Assembly (NCBI GenBank): GCA_934167225.1
Contig: CAKPLD010000069.1
Location: forward strand, 1-5,298
DNA: 5,298 nucleotides
Origin: an uncultured Clostridia bacterium
GTDB lineage: Bacteria; Bacillota; Clostridia; TANB77; CAG-508
Direction: 5' to 3'
The notes under the pieces were generated by a model. The model did not search any database. It was not told the origin of the DNA and saw only the letters and a list, made by a program, of their open reading frames with translations. Positions 1 to 5,298 of the stretch are shown one piece after another. The translations under genes were made by a program, and so were the position numbers. Every line of letters begins with the position of its first letter. The first letter of the stretch is position 1.

Positions 1-1595
1 GGGTCTACCATTACAAGTTTTACCTCACTTGGTTTACTATTATATATTATACTTGTTATTATTGTATTTATACAAACCGATTTACCAGAACCTGTTGATC
101 CTGCAATTAATACGTGTGGCATTTTTGCAATATTTGCAATAACACTTGATCCTGCAACATCTTTTCCGAGTGCTACACTTAATTTAGAGTCGTTATTTTT
201 AAATTCTTCACTTTCTATTACCTCGCGAAGTCCCACCATTTCTTTTTGTTTGTTTGGAACTTCTATTCCTACTGCTTGTTTTCCTGGGATTGGTGCTTCT
301 ATTCTTATTGTTTCTGCAGCTAAGTTTAATGCTATATCATCTGCTAAATTTGCAATTTTACTAACTCTAACTCCTTCTGCGGGTTTTAGTTCATATCTTG
401 TAATTGCTGGTCCTACTGTTACATTTTCTACCTTTGCAGATACCCCAAAACTATATAGTGTTTTTTGAAGTCTTGCTGCTGTATCTGTAAGCGATTTTGT
501 TCCTCCTTTTAGTGAGGCTTTTTCTGTTTTTGTTAGTATATCTATTGGTGGGTATACATAATTATCTTCTTCTACAGCTAGAGTATGTTCTAGTTGTAAT
601 ACTTGTTTTGTTTTATCTTGTTTTTCTTCTTCTTTTTGAACAAATAGGTTTGGTTGTATTTTATCTTCTGGTTCTAATATTTCACCAGTTTCTTTATCTA
701 TTCTCATTATACTATTGGCTGTTTTTGTAACAGTATTTTTCTTTTCTTTTTTGTTTTTCTTTAATAAACCTCTTATTCCTTTATCTTCTTTTTCCGTCTC
801 TTCTTCAACTACTCTTCCATTTAGGTTTATTTTTATCTGCTCTGGTTCTATTTTTTGATTTTGCACATCTTGTATTGCTGCAATTTCTTTATTGTGCATC
901 TTATATTCTTCTTGTTCTATCTGTTTTTGTTTTCTTTGTGCCAGCATTTCTTTTCTTTGTCTTGCTAGTTCTTCTTCTCTTCTCTTTCTTCTTTCTGCTC
1001 TTTCTATTCTCTTTTCTTCTTTTCTTTCTATATATTCTTCAACCTTTTGACTTATATATTCTGATATGTCTATTCCACATACAAATGCAAATAACATTAC
1101 AGATATTCCTACACTTAACACAACAGCTCCTAGATTTCCTAGCATTCTTACTAAAAATATTGCAGCTAGTGTTCCTATTGCTCCTCCACCTTTATTGGTT
1201 ACTCCCAGTGCATAGGATTTTTTTAAATTTTGCGAAATATCTCCAGTTGTTTCTATGTTTCCGTCTGAAATTTCGTACACGCTCATTATTATTGCAATAC
1301 ATATTAGCATAACCGCATATTGTACTAGTTTTCTTGTTACATAATCATCTTCATCCTTACAGGCCATTTTTATTGCTATTGTAAATGTTCCTATTGGAAG
1401 TACATATCTTAATATTCCCATTAAGCCACCTAGTACTTCATTTAGCTTTTGTCCTACTTCTCCAGAGTTTGTATATAATAATACTGCTAGTAATATACTA
1501 AAAATTATTGTTCCTATTATATTTAAATTTAGATCTTGATTATTACTGCTTTTTTTTCTTTTTCCTGAGGTACTTTTTCTTTTCGATTTTGCCAT
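1..1595 (-). CDS. ftsK: DNA translocase FtsK/SpoIIIE, N-terminal 531 residues (3' end off the left edge)
   Basis: This is a membrane-anchored, ATP-driven double-stranded DNA pump that clears chromosomal DNA from the division (or sporulation) septum. I translated the minus strand from the ATG at 1595; the frame is open to position 1. Visible in order: a Lys-rich start; four or five hydrophobic segments at about residues 26-41, 55-78, 90-107 and 136-174 (the last may be two); a charged K/E/R linker with likely coiled coil at about 183-345; the FtsK alpha domain at about 350-465, with hallmarks GPAITRYELKP near 395 and APIPGKQAVGIEVPN near 434-448; then the ATPase core with Walker A GSTGSGKS at 499-506. 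The window ends in the usual VMVDP stretch, so Walker B and the DNA-reading gamma domain are not seen. AAAGGA lies 12 nt before the start; an in-frame ATG at 1607 overlaps that RBS and is less likely. FtsK versus SpoIIIE cannot be decided here. Confidence 0.95.
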   Translation of the reverse strand, partial: MAKSKRKSTSGKRKKSSNNQDLNLNIIGTIIFSILLAVLLYTNSGEVGQKLNEVLGGLMGILRYVLPIGTFTIAIKMACKDEDDYVTRKLVQYAVMLICIAIIMSVYEISDGNIETTGDISQNLKKSYALGVTNKGGGAIGTLAAIFLVRMLGNLGAVVLSVGISVMLFAFVCGIDISEYISQKVEEYIERKEEKRIERAERRKRREEELARQRKEMLAQRKQKQIEQEEYKMHNKEIAAIQDVQNQKIEPEQIKINLNGRVVEEETEKEDKGIRGLLKKNKKEKKNTVTKTANSIMRIDKETGEILEPEDKIQPNLFVQKEEEKQDKTKQVLQLEHTLAVEEDNYVYPPIDILTKTEKASLKGGTKSLTDTAARLQKTLYSFGVSAKVENVTVGPAITRYELKPAEGVRVSKIANLADDIALNLAAETIRIEAPIPGKQAVGIEVPNKQKEMVGLREVIESEEFKNNDSKLSVALGKDVAGSSVIANIAKMPHVLIAGSTGSGKSVCINTIITSIIYNSKPSEVKLVMVD

Positions 1596-1645
1596 TGTTT
1601 CTATCATTCCTTTCGTTTTTTTGTATATATTTTTTCCTTATTTTA

Positions 1646-1675
1646 TTTACATTTTTACAAGCTACATTGTATCAA
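1646..1675 (-). promoter_or_regulatory. Possible weak sigma-A promoter for ftsK
   Basis: Reading the minus strand, TTGATA (1675-1670) is followed 18 nt later by TGTAAA (1651-1646). The -35 is good and the -10 is poor. TAAAAT at 1645-1640 is a better -10 match but has no -35 at the right distance. A promoter is expected here, because the gap follows a strong terminator and ftsK has no other upstream source of transcription; the exact hexamers are uncertain. Confidence 0.25.
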
Positions 1676-1680
1676 AAGAC

Positions 1681-1713
1681 AAAAAAAATAGCAACAAATT
1701 TTTGCTATTTTTT
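1681..1713 (-). terminator. Rho-independent terminator after the coiled-coil gene
   Basis: A perfect 12-bp inverted repeat (1683-1694 against 1702-1713, core TAGCAA/TTGCTA) encloses a 7-nt loop. On the minus strand it is followed by a run of T (the eight A of 1681-1688 on the plus strand, partly within the stem). It starts 5 nt after the stop codon of the 167-residue gene, so it ends the rsmD unit and separates it from ftsK. The A-run/T-run symmetry means it could work in both directions, but no plus-strand gene needs it. Confidence 0.82.
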
Positions 1714-1718
1714 CTTAA

Positions 1719-2222
1719 TTATTGTAATTCTTTTCTACTATTTTGAACTGTTTTGATTGTATCTTCTAATGATATTTGCATTAGATTTAAAGCTTGTGAC
1801 ATATTTTTTTCTAGATTTTGTAAAGTATCAGATAAAACTTTTTCTGTATTTTGTAATAGATTGTCTGCATATTCTTTTGTTCCATTTGTAATTTCTCTAG
1901 ACATTTCATTTGCAGTTTCTATTATTTCATTTTTCTGATCATAGGCTTTTCTTGTAATTTCGTGCTCATCTATCATAGATATAATTCTGCTTTCTGCCTC
2001 TTTTACAACACCATCCGCTTCTTTCTGCGCCTCTAATAAAATTCGTTGTCTTTCTTCTTTTATCCATTTTGCTTGTTTTAGCTCATCTGGCAATTTTAAT
2101 CTTATCTCTTGAATAATTTCAACTATTTCTTCTTTTTCTATAACCACCTTGTTTGTAAATGGTACTTTTTTACTTTTTTCTAGTATATCTTCTAAAGTTT
2201 CTAATAATGTGAATATCTCCAT
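1719..2222 (-). CDS. Uncharacterised coiled-coil protein (ATP synthase F0 b-subunit-like / DivIVA-like), 167 aa
   Basis: I recognise the family but not a proven function. Homologues in Clostridia are usually labelled 'ATPase' or 'F0 subunit b-like' because of their coiled coil, not because of an ATP-binding site; no Walker motif is visible. Residues 1-43 form a short N-terminal region, with PFTNKVVIEKEEI at 21-33 looking like a beta turn leading into a helix. A conserved-looking block LPDELKQAKWIKEERQRIL follows at 44-62. From there to the end is almost unbroken helix rich in Glu, Lys, Gln and Asn with Ala/Leu/Ile spacing, typical of a long coiled coil. There is no signal peptide or membrane segment, so it is probably cytoplasmic and oligomeric. 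Its ATG lies 4 nt after the rsmD stop and its AAGGAAG RBS is inside the rsmD end, so the two are co-transcribed. A role in division or envelope scaffolding is only inference from shape and neighbours. Confidence 0.88.
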   Translation of the reverse strand: MEIFTLLETLEDILEKSKKVPFTNKVVIEKEEIVEIIQEIRLKLPDELKQAKWIKEERQRILLEAQKEADGVVKEAESRIISMIDEHEITRKAYDQKNEIIETANEMSREITNGTKEYADNLLQNTEKVLSDTLQNLEKNMSQALNLMQISLEDTIKTVQNSRKELQ

Positions 2223-2226
2223 TGAC

Positions 2227-2796
2227 TTATTCTTCCTTTCCGTTCATTTTCTTTAAGAATATAATATGTGCCCTTCCATATTTTCTTTTATCGATTATTT
2301 CTATTTCCTTAAAGTTTTCTATCTGTTTTGTTATTCTTTCTTCTTCATCTGTTTCTGCAATTATTAATGTGTCTTCTGTTAAAAGATTTGTCTTTATTAA
2401 CTCCTGTATTGCCATTTTTATAAAATCTGTTTTATAAGGAGGATCTAAATAAACTATATCTATTTGTTTTCTTTTTATTTCATTTATTGCTTTTATAAAA
2501 TCCATATTTAAAAGTTCTACTTTTTCTTCAAGATGTGTTTTTTCTATATTCTTTTTTATAATTTTACAAGCATCTTTGGATTTATCACATAAATAAACTT
2601 TTTTAGCACCTCTGCTTGCAAATTCAAGACCTATTGCTCCACTTCCTGAAAATAAATCTAATACAGTTTTGTCTAAAGTTTTTTCATAAATTATATTGAA
2701 CAATGATTCTTTTACTCTATCTAATGTTGGCCTTGTTTCCAATCCTTCTAGAGTGTATAATTTTGTTCCTTTTGCTGTTCCACTAATAATTCTCAT
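2227..2796 (-). CDS. rsmD: 16S rRNA (guanine(966)-N(2))-methyltransferase RsmD
   Basis: RsmD transfers a methyl group from S-adenosylmethionine to N2 of G966 (E. coli numbering) in 16S rRNA, near the P site, during small-subunit maturation. At 189 residues it has the usual family length. Visible motifs: the N-terminal RIISG at 2-6; TRPTLDRVKESLFN at 21-34, characteristic of the family; SAM-binding motif I VLDLFSGSGAIGLE at 45-58; the acidic D71 at the end of the second strand; and the catalytic N2-methyltransferase signature DPPY at 118-121. The end, KYGRAHIIFL, matches the usual C-terminal strand. The ATG at 2796 has GAGG five bases upstream and sits about 40 nt below a good promoter. It is the first gene of a two-gene unit with the coiled-coil protein. 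In many Bacillota the next gene is coaD, which is absent here. Confidence 0.96.
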   Translation of the reverse strand: MRIISGTAKGTKLYTLEGLETRPTLDRVKESLFNIIYEKTLDKTVLDLFSGSGAIGLEFASRGAKKVYLCDKSKDACKIIKKNIEKTHLEEKVELLNMDFIKAINEIKRKQIDIVYLDPPYKTDFIKMAIQELIKTNLLTEDTLIIAETDEEERITKQIENFKEIEIIDKRKYGRAHIIFLKKMNGKEE

Positions 2797-2814
2797 AAAG
2801 ACCTCTTCTTAAAA

Positions 2815-2834
2815 GAAAATTTTGATAAATTTTC
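2815..2834 (-). other. Short inverted repeat at the predicted 5' end of the rsmD transcript
   Basis: GAAAATTT (2815-2822) and AAATTTTC (2827-2834) are perfect reverse complements separated by TGAT. The predicted transcription start from the promoter at 2843-2870 falls at about 2836, so this 8-bp stem would sit at the extreme 5' end of the mRNA. It could protect the 5' end or be a protein site. It is weak and AT-rich, so chance is possible. Confidence 0.3.
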
Positions 2835-2842
2835 ATACTACT

Positions 2843-2870
2843 ATTCTATATTTTTTTTCGCTAAAGTCAA
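2843..2870 (-). promoter_or_regulatory. Sigma-A type promoter for rsmD and the coiled-coil gene
   Basis: On the minus strand, -35 TTGACT (2870-2865) and -10 TAGAAT (2848-2843) each match consensus at five of six bases, with a 16-nt spacer that contains an A8 run. The predicted start near 2836 gives a leader of about 40 nt before the rsmD ATG at 2796. It is the best promoter match I can find in the window, and it lies just downstream of a dyad that could end the previous unit. Confidence 0.65.
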
Positions 2871-2880
2871 GATAATTCAC

Positions 2881-2930
2881 AAAAATGTAATATAATATTA
2901 ATATTCCTGTAATATTACAATAATATTACA
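2881..2930 (-). terminator. AT-rich dyad, probable terminator after the DUF951 gene (or operator upstream of rsmD)
   Basis: Arms 2911-2930 and 2886-2905 are 20 nt each and pair at 17 positions around a 5-nt loop (2906-2910). On the minus strand this is followed by TTTTT (2885-2881). It begins 4 nt past the DUF951 stop, where a terminator is expected. The stem holds only one G-C pair, so it is a weak terminator on energy. It also contains the 12-bp perfect palindrome TGTAATATTACA (2908-2919) and a direct repeat TAATATTACA (2910-2919 and 2921-2930), which would fit a regulator site lying 16 bp upstream of the rsmD -35. Confidence 0.5.
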
Positions 2931-2934
2931 AAAG

Positions 2935-3120
2935 TTATTTTTGACTTGATATTTTCTTCGTTATTGCCTTTAAAGCCTTTTCTCTAGGCAAAATAACTAC
3001 ATGTTCACACCCTTTGCACTTTAATTTGAAATCGACACCAACTCGTGTTATTTCCCAAATTTTACTTCCACATGGATGTTGTTTCTTTGTTTTTACTATA
3101 TCTCCTACATTATATTCCAT
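2935..3120 (-). CDS. DUF951 family small protein (YyzM-like), 61 aa
   Basis: This is a small, basic, cytoplasmic protein of a family common in Bacillota and of unknown biochemical role. The family pattern is clear: a VGDIV start at 5-9, KKQHPCGSKIWEI at 12-24, RVGVDFKLKC at 26-35, and GCEHVVILPREK at 37-48. Cys17, Cys35 and Cys38, with His15 or His40, are placed like the ligands of a zinc ribbon, which is my inference. Length is normal for the family. The ATG at 3120 has AAAGG nine bases upstream. It follows gltX by 57 nt, a gap mostly filled by a stem-loop, leaving little room for a promoter of its own; it is probably expressed by partial readthrough from gltX. In other Bacillota relatives often sit near ychF or other translation genes, so a nucleic-acid or ribosome-linked role is plausible but unproven. 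Confidence 0.93.
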   Translation of the reverse strand: MEYNVGDIVKTKKQHPCGSKIWEITRVGVDFKLKCKGCEHVVILPREKALKAITKKISSQK

Positions 3121-3140
3121 GTTTTTTAACCTTTCTTGTT

Positions 3141-3175
3141 AAAAACAGCTAATTTTATAAAAAATTAGCTGTTTT
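3141..3175 (-). terminator. Stem-loop with T-run between gltX and the DUF951 gene (terminator or partial terminator)
   Basis: A perfect 15-bp inverted repeat (3142-3156 against 3161-3175; core ACAGCTAAT/ATTAGCTGT) has a 4-nt loop, starts 2 nt after the gltX stop, and ends on the minus strand in TTTTT. This is a textbook intrinsic terminator. Because the DUF951 RBS follows within about 10 nt, it may act as a partial terminator that lowers DUF951 output relative to gltX, or as a 3'-end stabiliser of the gltX mRNA. Confidence 0.75.
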
Positions 3176-3177
3176 GA

Positions 3178-4824
3178 TTATTTTTTAGCTTTTTCGAATC
3201 TTTTTATAACATTTGTCTTTCCTAATACTTTCATAATTTCGTACATATCAGGAGTATTTGACCTTTTTGTTAAAGCAATTCTTAAAACTGTACTTACATC
3301 TCCAACATGAGCTTTATACATTCCTGGGTTTGCCTTAAATTCTTTTACTTCTTTAGCATATCCCATTTCACCTGCTAATTCTTTAATTTTATTAAACCAT
3401 GTTTGTTTGTCATCTTCTGGATTATAATATTTTTCAATATATAAATCTAAAATTTTATTTATTTCTTCTTTTTCATTTATAGTTTGATATTGATATTCTT
3501 CTTGGTTTAAAAATTTTTCGTCATACATATATATTATGTTTTCTTTTACATCTGACCATTTTGCAATATCTTTACGAGGCTTTGCATTTCCTCTTTCTAT
3601 TCCTAAAACCTTTAATGAATACTCTTTATCTTCTAACATTTTAGCCAATTCTTCATCATGTCTGTTTGCCCATTCTAAAGATTTTTCGTAAACTTCTTCT
3701 GCTGTCATTTTTGATATTACAATTTTTGATACATCTTGTAATTTTACCATATCAAATAATGCTCCACTAACACTCATTTTATTTAGTTTAAAATCAAATT
3801 CTTCTAAAGATGCATCTTTGTTTTGTCTTCTCCAGTTTTCAAATGTTGAATTTGCTATATTTAATAAGTATTCTTTTACTGCTAAACTTGGAATTCCTAT
3901 TTCTTCGTAGTAGCTTACTGCTGCTTCTGGATCCTTACGTTTACTTAATTTTCTCTTATTTCCATTATCATTTTTCATAATAGGTGAAATATGGGCATAT
4001 TTTGGTGCTTTAAATCCTAACTCTTGGAATAATTGTAAATGAAGTGGTACTGATGATAACCATTCATCACTTCTTATTACATGAGTTGTATGCATTAAAT
4101 GGTCATCTATTGCATGAGCAAAATGGTATGTTGGCAATCCATCAGATTTAATAATTACAACATCTTGGTCATTTTCTGGAAAATCCACATTACCTTTTAT
4201 TAAATCTTTATGTTTTATTTTTCTATCCTCTCTACCAGGTGACTTAAATCTTATAATATATGGGTCTCCTGCCTTTATTTTTTCTGCCATTTCATCTAAT
4301 GATAAATTTCTATATTTTGCCCATACACCATAATATCCAGTTCTTACTTTTGCCGCTTCTTGTTTTGCTCTCATTTCGTCTAACTCTTCTGCCGTTGCAA
4401 AACATGGATATGCTTTTCCTTGTTCTAGCAAATATTTAGCATAGCTTTGGTATATTTCTTTTCTTAAAGATTGCTTATATGGTCCATAGTTTCCTATTTC
4501 TTCAGTATCTGAAATCATTCCCTCATCTGGCGCCATATCAAAATCTTTTAAAGAATTTACAATTCCTGTTACACCATTTTCTACTTCTCTTTTTTGGTCA
4601 GTATCTTCTACTCTTAAGAAAAATACTCCATTTGTTTTTTTTGCAACCGTTCTTGCAACTAATGCCTGATATAGTCCTCCAATGTGTACAAAACCTGTTG
4701 GGCTTGGTGCAAATCTTGTAACTATTGCTCCTTCTTCAAGGTTTCTTTCCGGATATTTTTCTTCATAATAATTTATTTCTTTTACATTTGGGAATATTAA
4801 ATCCGCTAATTCTTTATATGTCAT
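3178..4824 (-). CDS. gltX: Glutamate--tRNA ligase (GluRS), 548 aa, clostridial form with N-terminal extension
   Basis: GluRS is a class I aminoacyl-tRNA synthetase that activates glutamate with ATP and charges tRNA-Glu; in bacteria without GlnRS it may also make Glu-tRNA-Gln for the GatCAB amidotransferase. The class I signature is clear: RFAPSPTGFVHIGG at 37-50 (HIGH-type motif at 47-50), RVEDTDQKR at 71-79, YHFAHAIDDHLMHTTHVIRSDEW at 233-255, and the KMSKS-type KLSKR at 292-296. The helical anticodon-binding part fills about 345-548, ending GDVSTVLRIALTKRSNTPDMYEIM. About 33 residues precede the usual start of the catalytic fold, and the length exceeds the common 465-490. The only Cys is Cys141, so the zinc site of E. 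coli-type GluRS is missing. The ATG at 4824 has AAGGAGA six bases upstream. It follows the RNase J stop by 15 nt, so the two are very likely one transcript, and there is no space for a T-box leader. Confidence 0.97.
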   Translation of the reverse strand: MTYKELADLIFPNVKEINYYEEKYPERNLEEGAIVTRFAPSPTGFVHIGGLYQALVARTVAKKTNGVFFLRVEDTDQKREVENGVTGIVNSLKDFDMAPDEGMISDTEEIGNYGPYKQSLRKEIYQSYAKYLLEQGKAYPCFATAEELDEMRAKQEAAKVRTGYYGVWAKYRNLSLDEMAEKIKAGDPYIIRFKSPGREDRKIKHKDLIKGNVDFPENDQDVVIIKSDGLPTYHFAHAIDDHLMHTTHVIRSDEWLSSVPLHLQLFQELGFKAPKYAHISPIMKNDNGNKRKLSKRKDPEAAVSYYEEIGIPSLAVKEYLLNIANSTFENWRRQNKDASLEEFDFKLNKMSVSGALFDMVKLQDVSKIVISKMTAEEVYEKSLEWANRHDEELAKMLEDKEYSLKVLGIERGNAKPRKDIAKWSDVKENIIYMYDEKFLNQEEYQYQTINEKEEINKILDLYIEKYYNPEDDKQTWFNKIKELAGEMGYAKEVKEFKANPGMYKAHVGDVSTVLRIALTKRSNTPDMYEIMKVLGKTNVIKRFEKAKK

Positions 4825-4839
4825 ATTTTTTCTCCTTTT

Positions 4840-5298
4840 TTATATTTCCATTACAATAGGTATTATCATTGGATTTCTCTTAGTCTTAGAGAATATATAC
4901 TCTCTTAAATTTTCTCTAATGCAATTTTTTATAGTTGACCAATCACGAATGCCTTCTTCTTCGCATTTATGAACTTCATGTCTTACAACATTTTTAATTT
5001 CGTCCATAACATTTTCAGATTCTCTTACATAAACAAATCCTCTTGAAATAACATCAGGTCCTGCAATTACTTCGCCTGAACCTCCATTCATAGTTAATAC
5101 TACAATTATTAATCCATCTTGTGATAAGTGTTGCCTGTCTCTTAAAACTACATTTCCAACATCGCCAATTCCTAATCCATCAACTAATATTATTCCAGAT
5201 TGAACCATTCCTGTAAACTCTGCTGAATTTTTATCCATTTCTAGTATTTTACCATTTTCAAGTTTAAAGATATTTTCTTTTGGAACTCCCATTAATTT
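4840..5298 (-). CDS. rnj: Ribonuclease J, C-terminal 152 residues (5' end off the right edge)
   Basis: RNase J is a metallo-beta-lactamase/beta-CASP nuclease with 5'-3' exonuclease and endonuclease activity that drives mRNA turnover and rRNA maturation in Bacillota. Only the end is present. The frame stays open upstream of the first in-window ATG (5292), reading Lys-Leu before it, so that ATG is internal. Counted from that Met, the segment shows MGVPKENIFKLENGKILEMD at 1-20, VDGLGIGDVGNVVLRDRQHLS at about 37-57, AGPDVISRGFVYVRES at about 77-92, and the characteristic tail KTKRNPMIIPIVMEI. These cover the end of the beta-lactamase fold and the C-terminal dimerisation domain; the catalytic metal-binding histidines are outside. 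Full length would be about 555 residues. RNase J1 and J2 cannot be separated from this part. It is followed closely by gltX. Confidence 0.96.
   Translation of the reverse strand, partial: KLMGVPKENIFKLENGKILEMDKNSAEFTGMVQSGIILVDGLGIGDVGNVVLRDRQHLSQDGLIIVVLTMNGGSGEVIAGPDVISRGFVYVRESENVMDEIKNVVRHEVHKCEEEGIRDWSTIKNCIRENLREYIFSKTKRNPMIIPIVMEI

Noticed and set aside
250..730. Two plus-strand open frames (250-468 and 497-730)
   Set aside because: Both lie antisense to the ftsK alpha domain and linker, lack credible ribosome binding sites and show no family resemblance.
961..1020. Purine/pyrimidine-biased tract that looks like a simple repeat
   Set aside because: It is the Lys/Glu/Arg-rich linker of FtsK; no exact tandem unit is present and the reading frame is intact.
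875..1312. Plus-strand open frame of 145 residues rich in Leu and Phe that looks membrane-like
   Set aside because: It is the antisense of the ftsK transmembrane and charged-linker coding region; purine-rich codons for Lys and Glu read as Phe and Leu on the other strand. The minus-strand ftsK frame is continuous and clearly homologous.
1605..1607. In-frame upstream ATG for ftsK
   Set aside because: It overlaps the AAAGGA ribosome binding site, leaving no spacing; the ATG at 1595 fits better.
1508..1756. Plus-strand 82-residue Phe-rich open frame spanning the ftsK start and the intergenic gap
   Set aside because: It is low-complexity, reads through the terminator stem and overlaps two real genes in antisense.
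4479..4721. Plus-strand 80-residue open frame
   Set aside because: It is antisense to the catalytic domain of gltX; no RBS and low-complexity Leu/Phe content.
4825..4839. T-box or other leader regulating gltX
   Set aside because: Only 15 nt separate the RNase J stop from the gltX start, far too short for such an element.
5290..5292. ATG at 5292 as a true start of a 150-residue protein
   Set aside because: The frame stays open to the window edge and the protein aligns with the end of RNase J, so this Met is internal.
1..5298. A defence, mobile or otherwise new multi-gene system
   Set aside because: All seven gene products are housekeeping or belong to widespread families; no transposase, integrase, toxin-antitoxin pair, CRISPR repeats or reverse transcriptase were seen on either strand.

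Overview
This window is a strongly AT-rich, single-strand gene block: every gene I can support lies on the minus strand. The gene families, the A/T-ending codons, the purine-rich AGGA/GAGG ribosome binding sites and the DUF951 protein all point to a low-GC Bacillota, most likely an uncultured Clostridia-type anaerobe. No plus-strand gene, tRNA, rRNA, transposon, phage gene or CRISPR array is visible, and no stretch over 300 bases lacks a gene.

Layout in transcription order (high to low coordinate): (1) 5298-4840, the last 152 residues of ribonuclease J, entering from the right edge. (2) 4824-3178, glutamyl-tRNA synthetase, 15 nt after RNase J with its RBS in the gap. (3) A perfect 15-bp stem plus T-run at 3175-3141, right after the gltX stop. 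(4) 3120-2935, a 61-residue DUF951 zinc-ribbon-like protein. (5) A long AT-rich dyad at 2930-2886, followed by a good sigma-A type promoter at 2870-2843. (6) 2796-2227, rsmD, the 16S rRNA m2G966 methyltransferase. (7) 2222-1719, a 167-residue coiled-coil protein 4 nt after rsmD. (8) A clear intrinsic terminator at 1713-1681. (9) 1595 to the left edge, the first 531 residues of an FtsK/SpoIIIE DNA translocase, cut shortly after its Walker A motif.

The likely transcription units are: RNase J-gltX, with DUF951 reached by readthrough past the hairpin; rsmD plus the coiled-coil gene from their own promoter; and ftsK from a separate promoter upstream of 1595. The themes are RNA decay, tRNA charging, ribosome maturation, and chromosome segregation or division. 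This is mostly conserved housekeeping content. I found no convincing new biological system. The points most worth a second look are the uncharacterised coiled-coil protein next to rsmD (with coaD missing from its usual place), the hairpin between gltX and DUF951, the repeat-rich dyad upstream of rsmD, and the way RNase J and ftsK bracket an unusual gene set.
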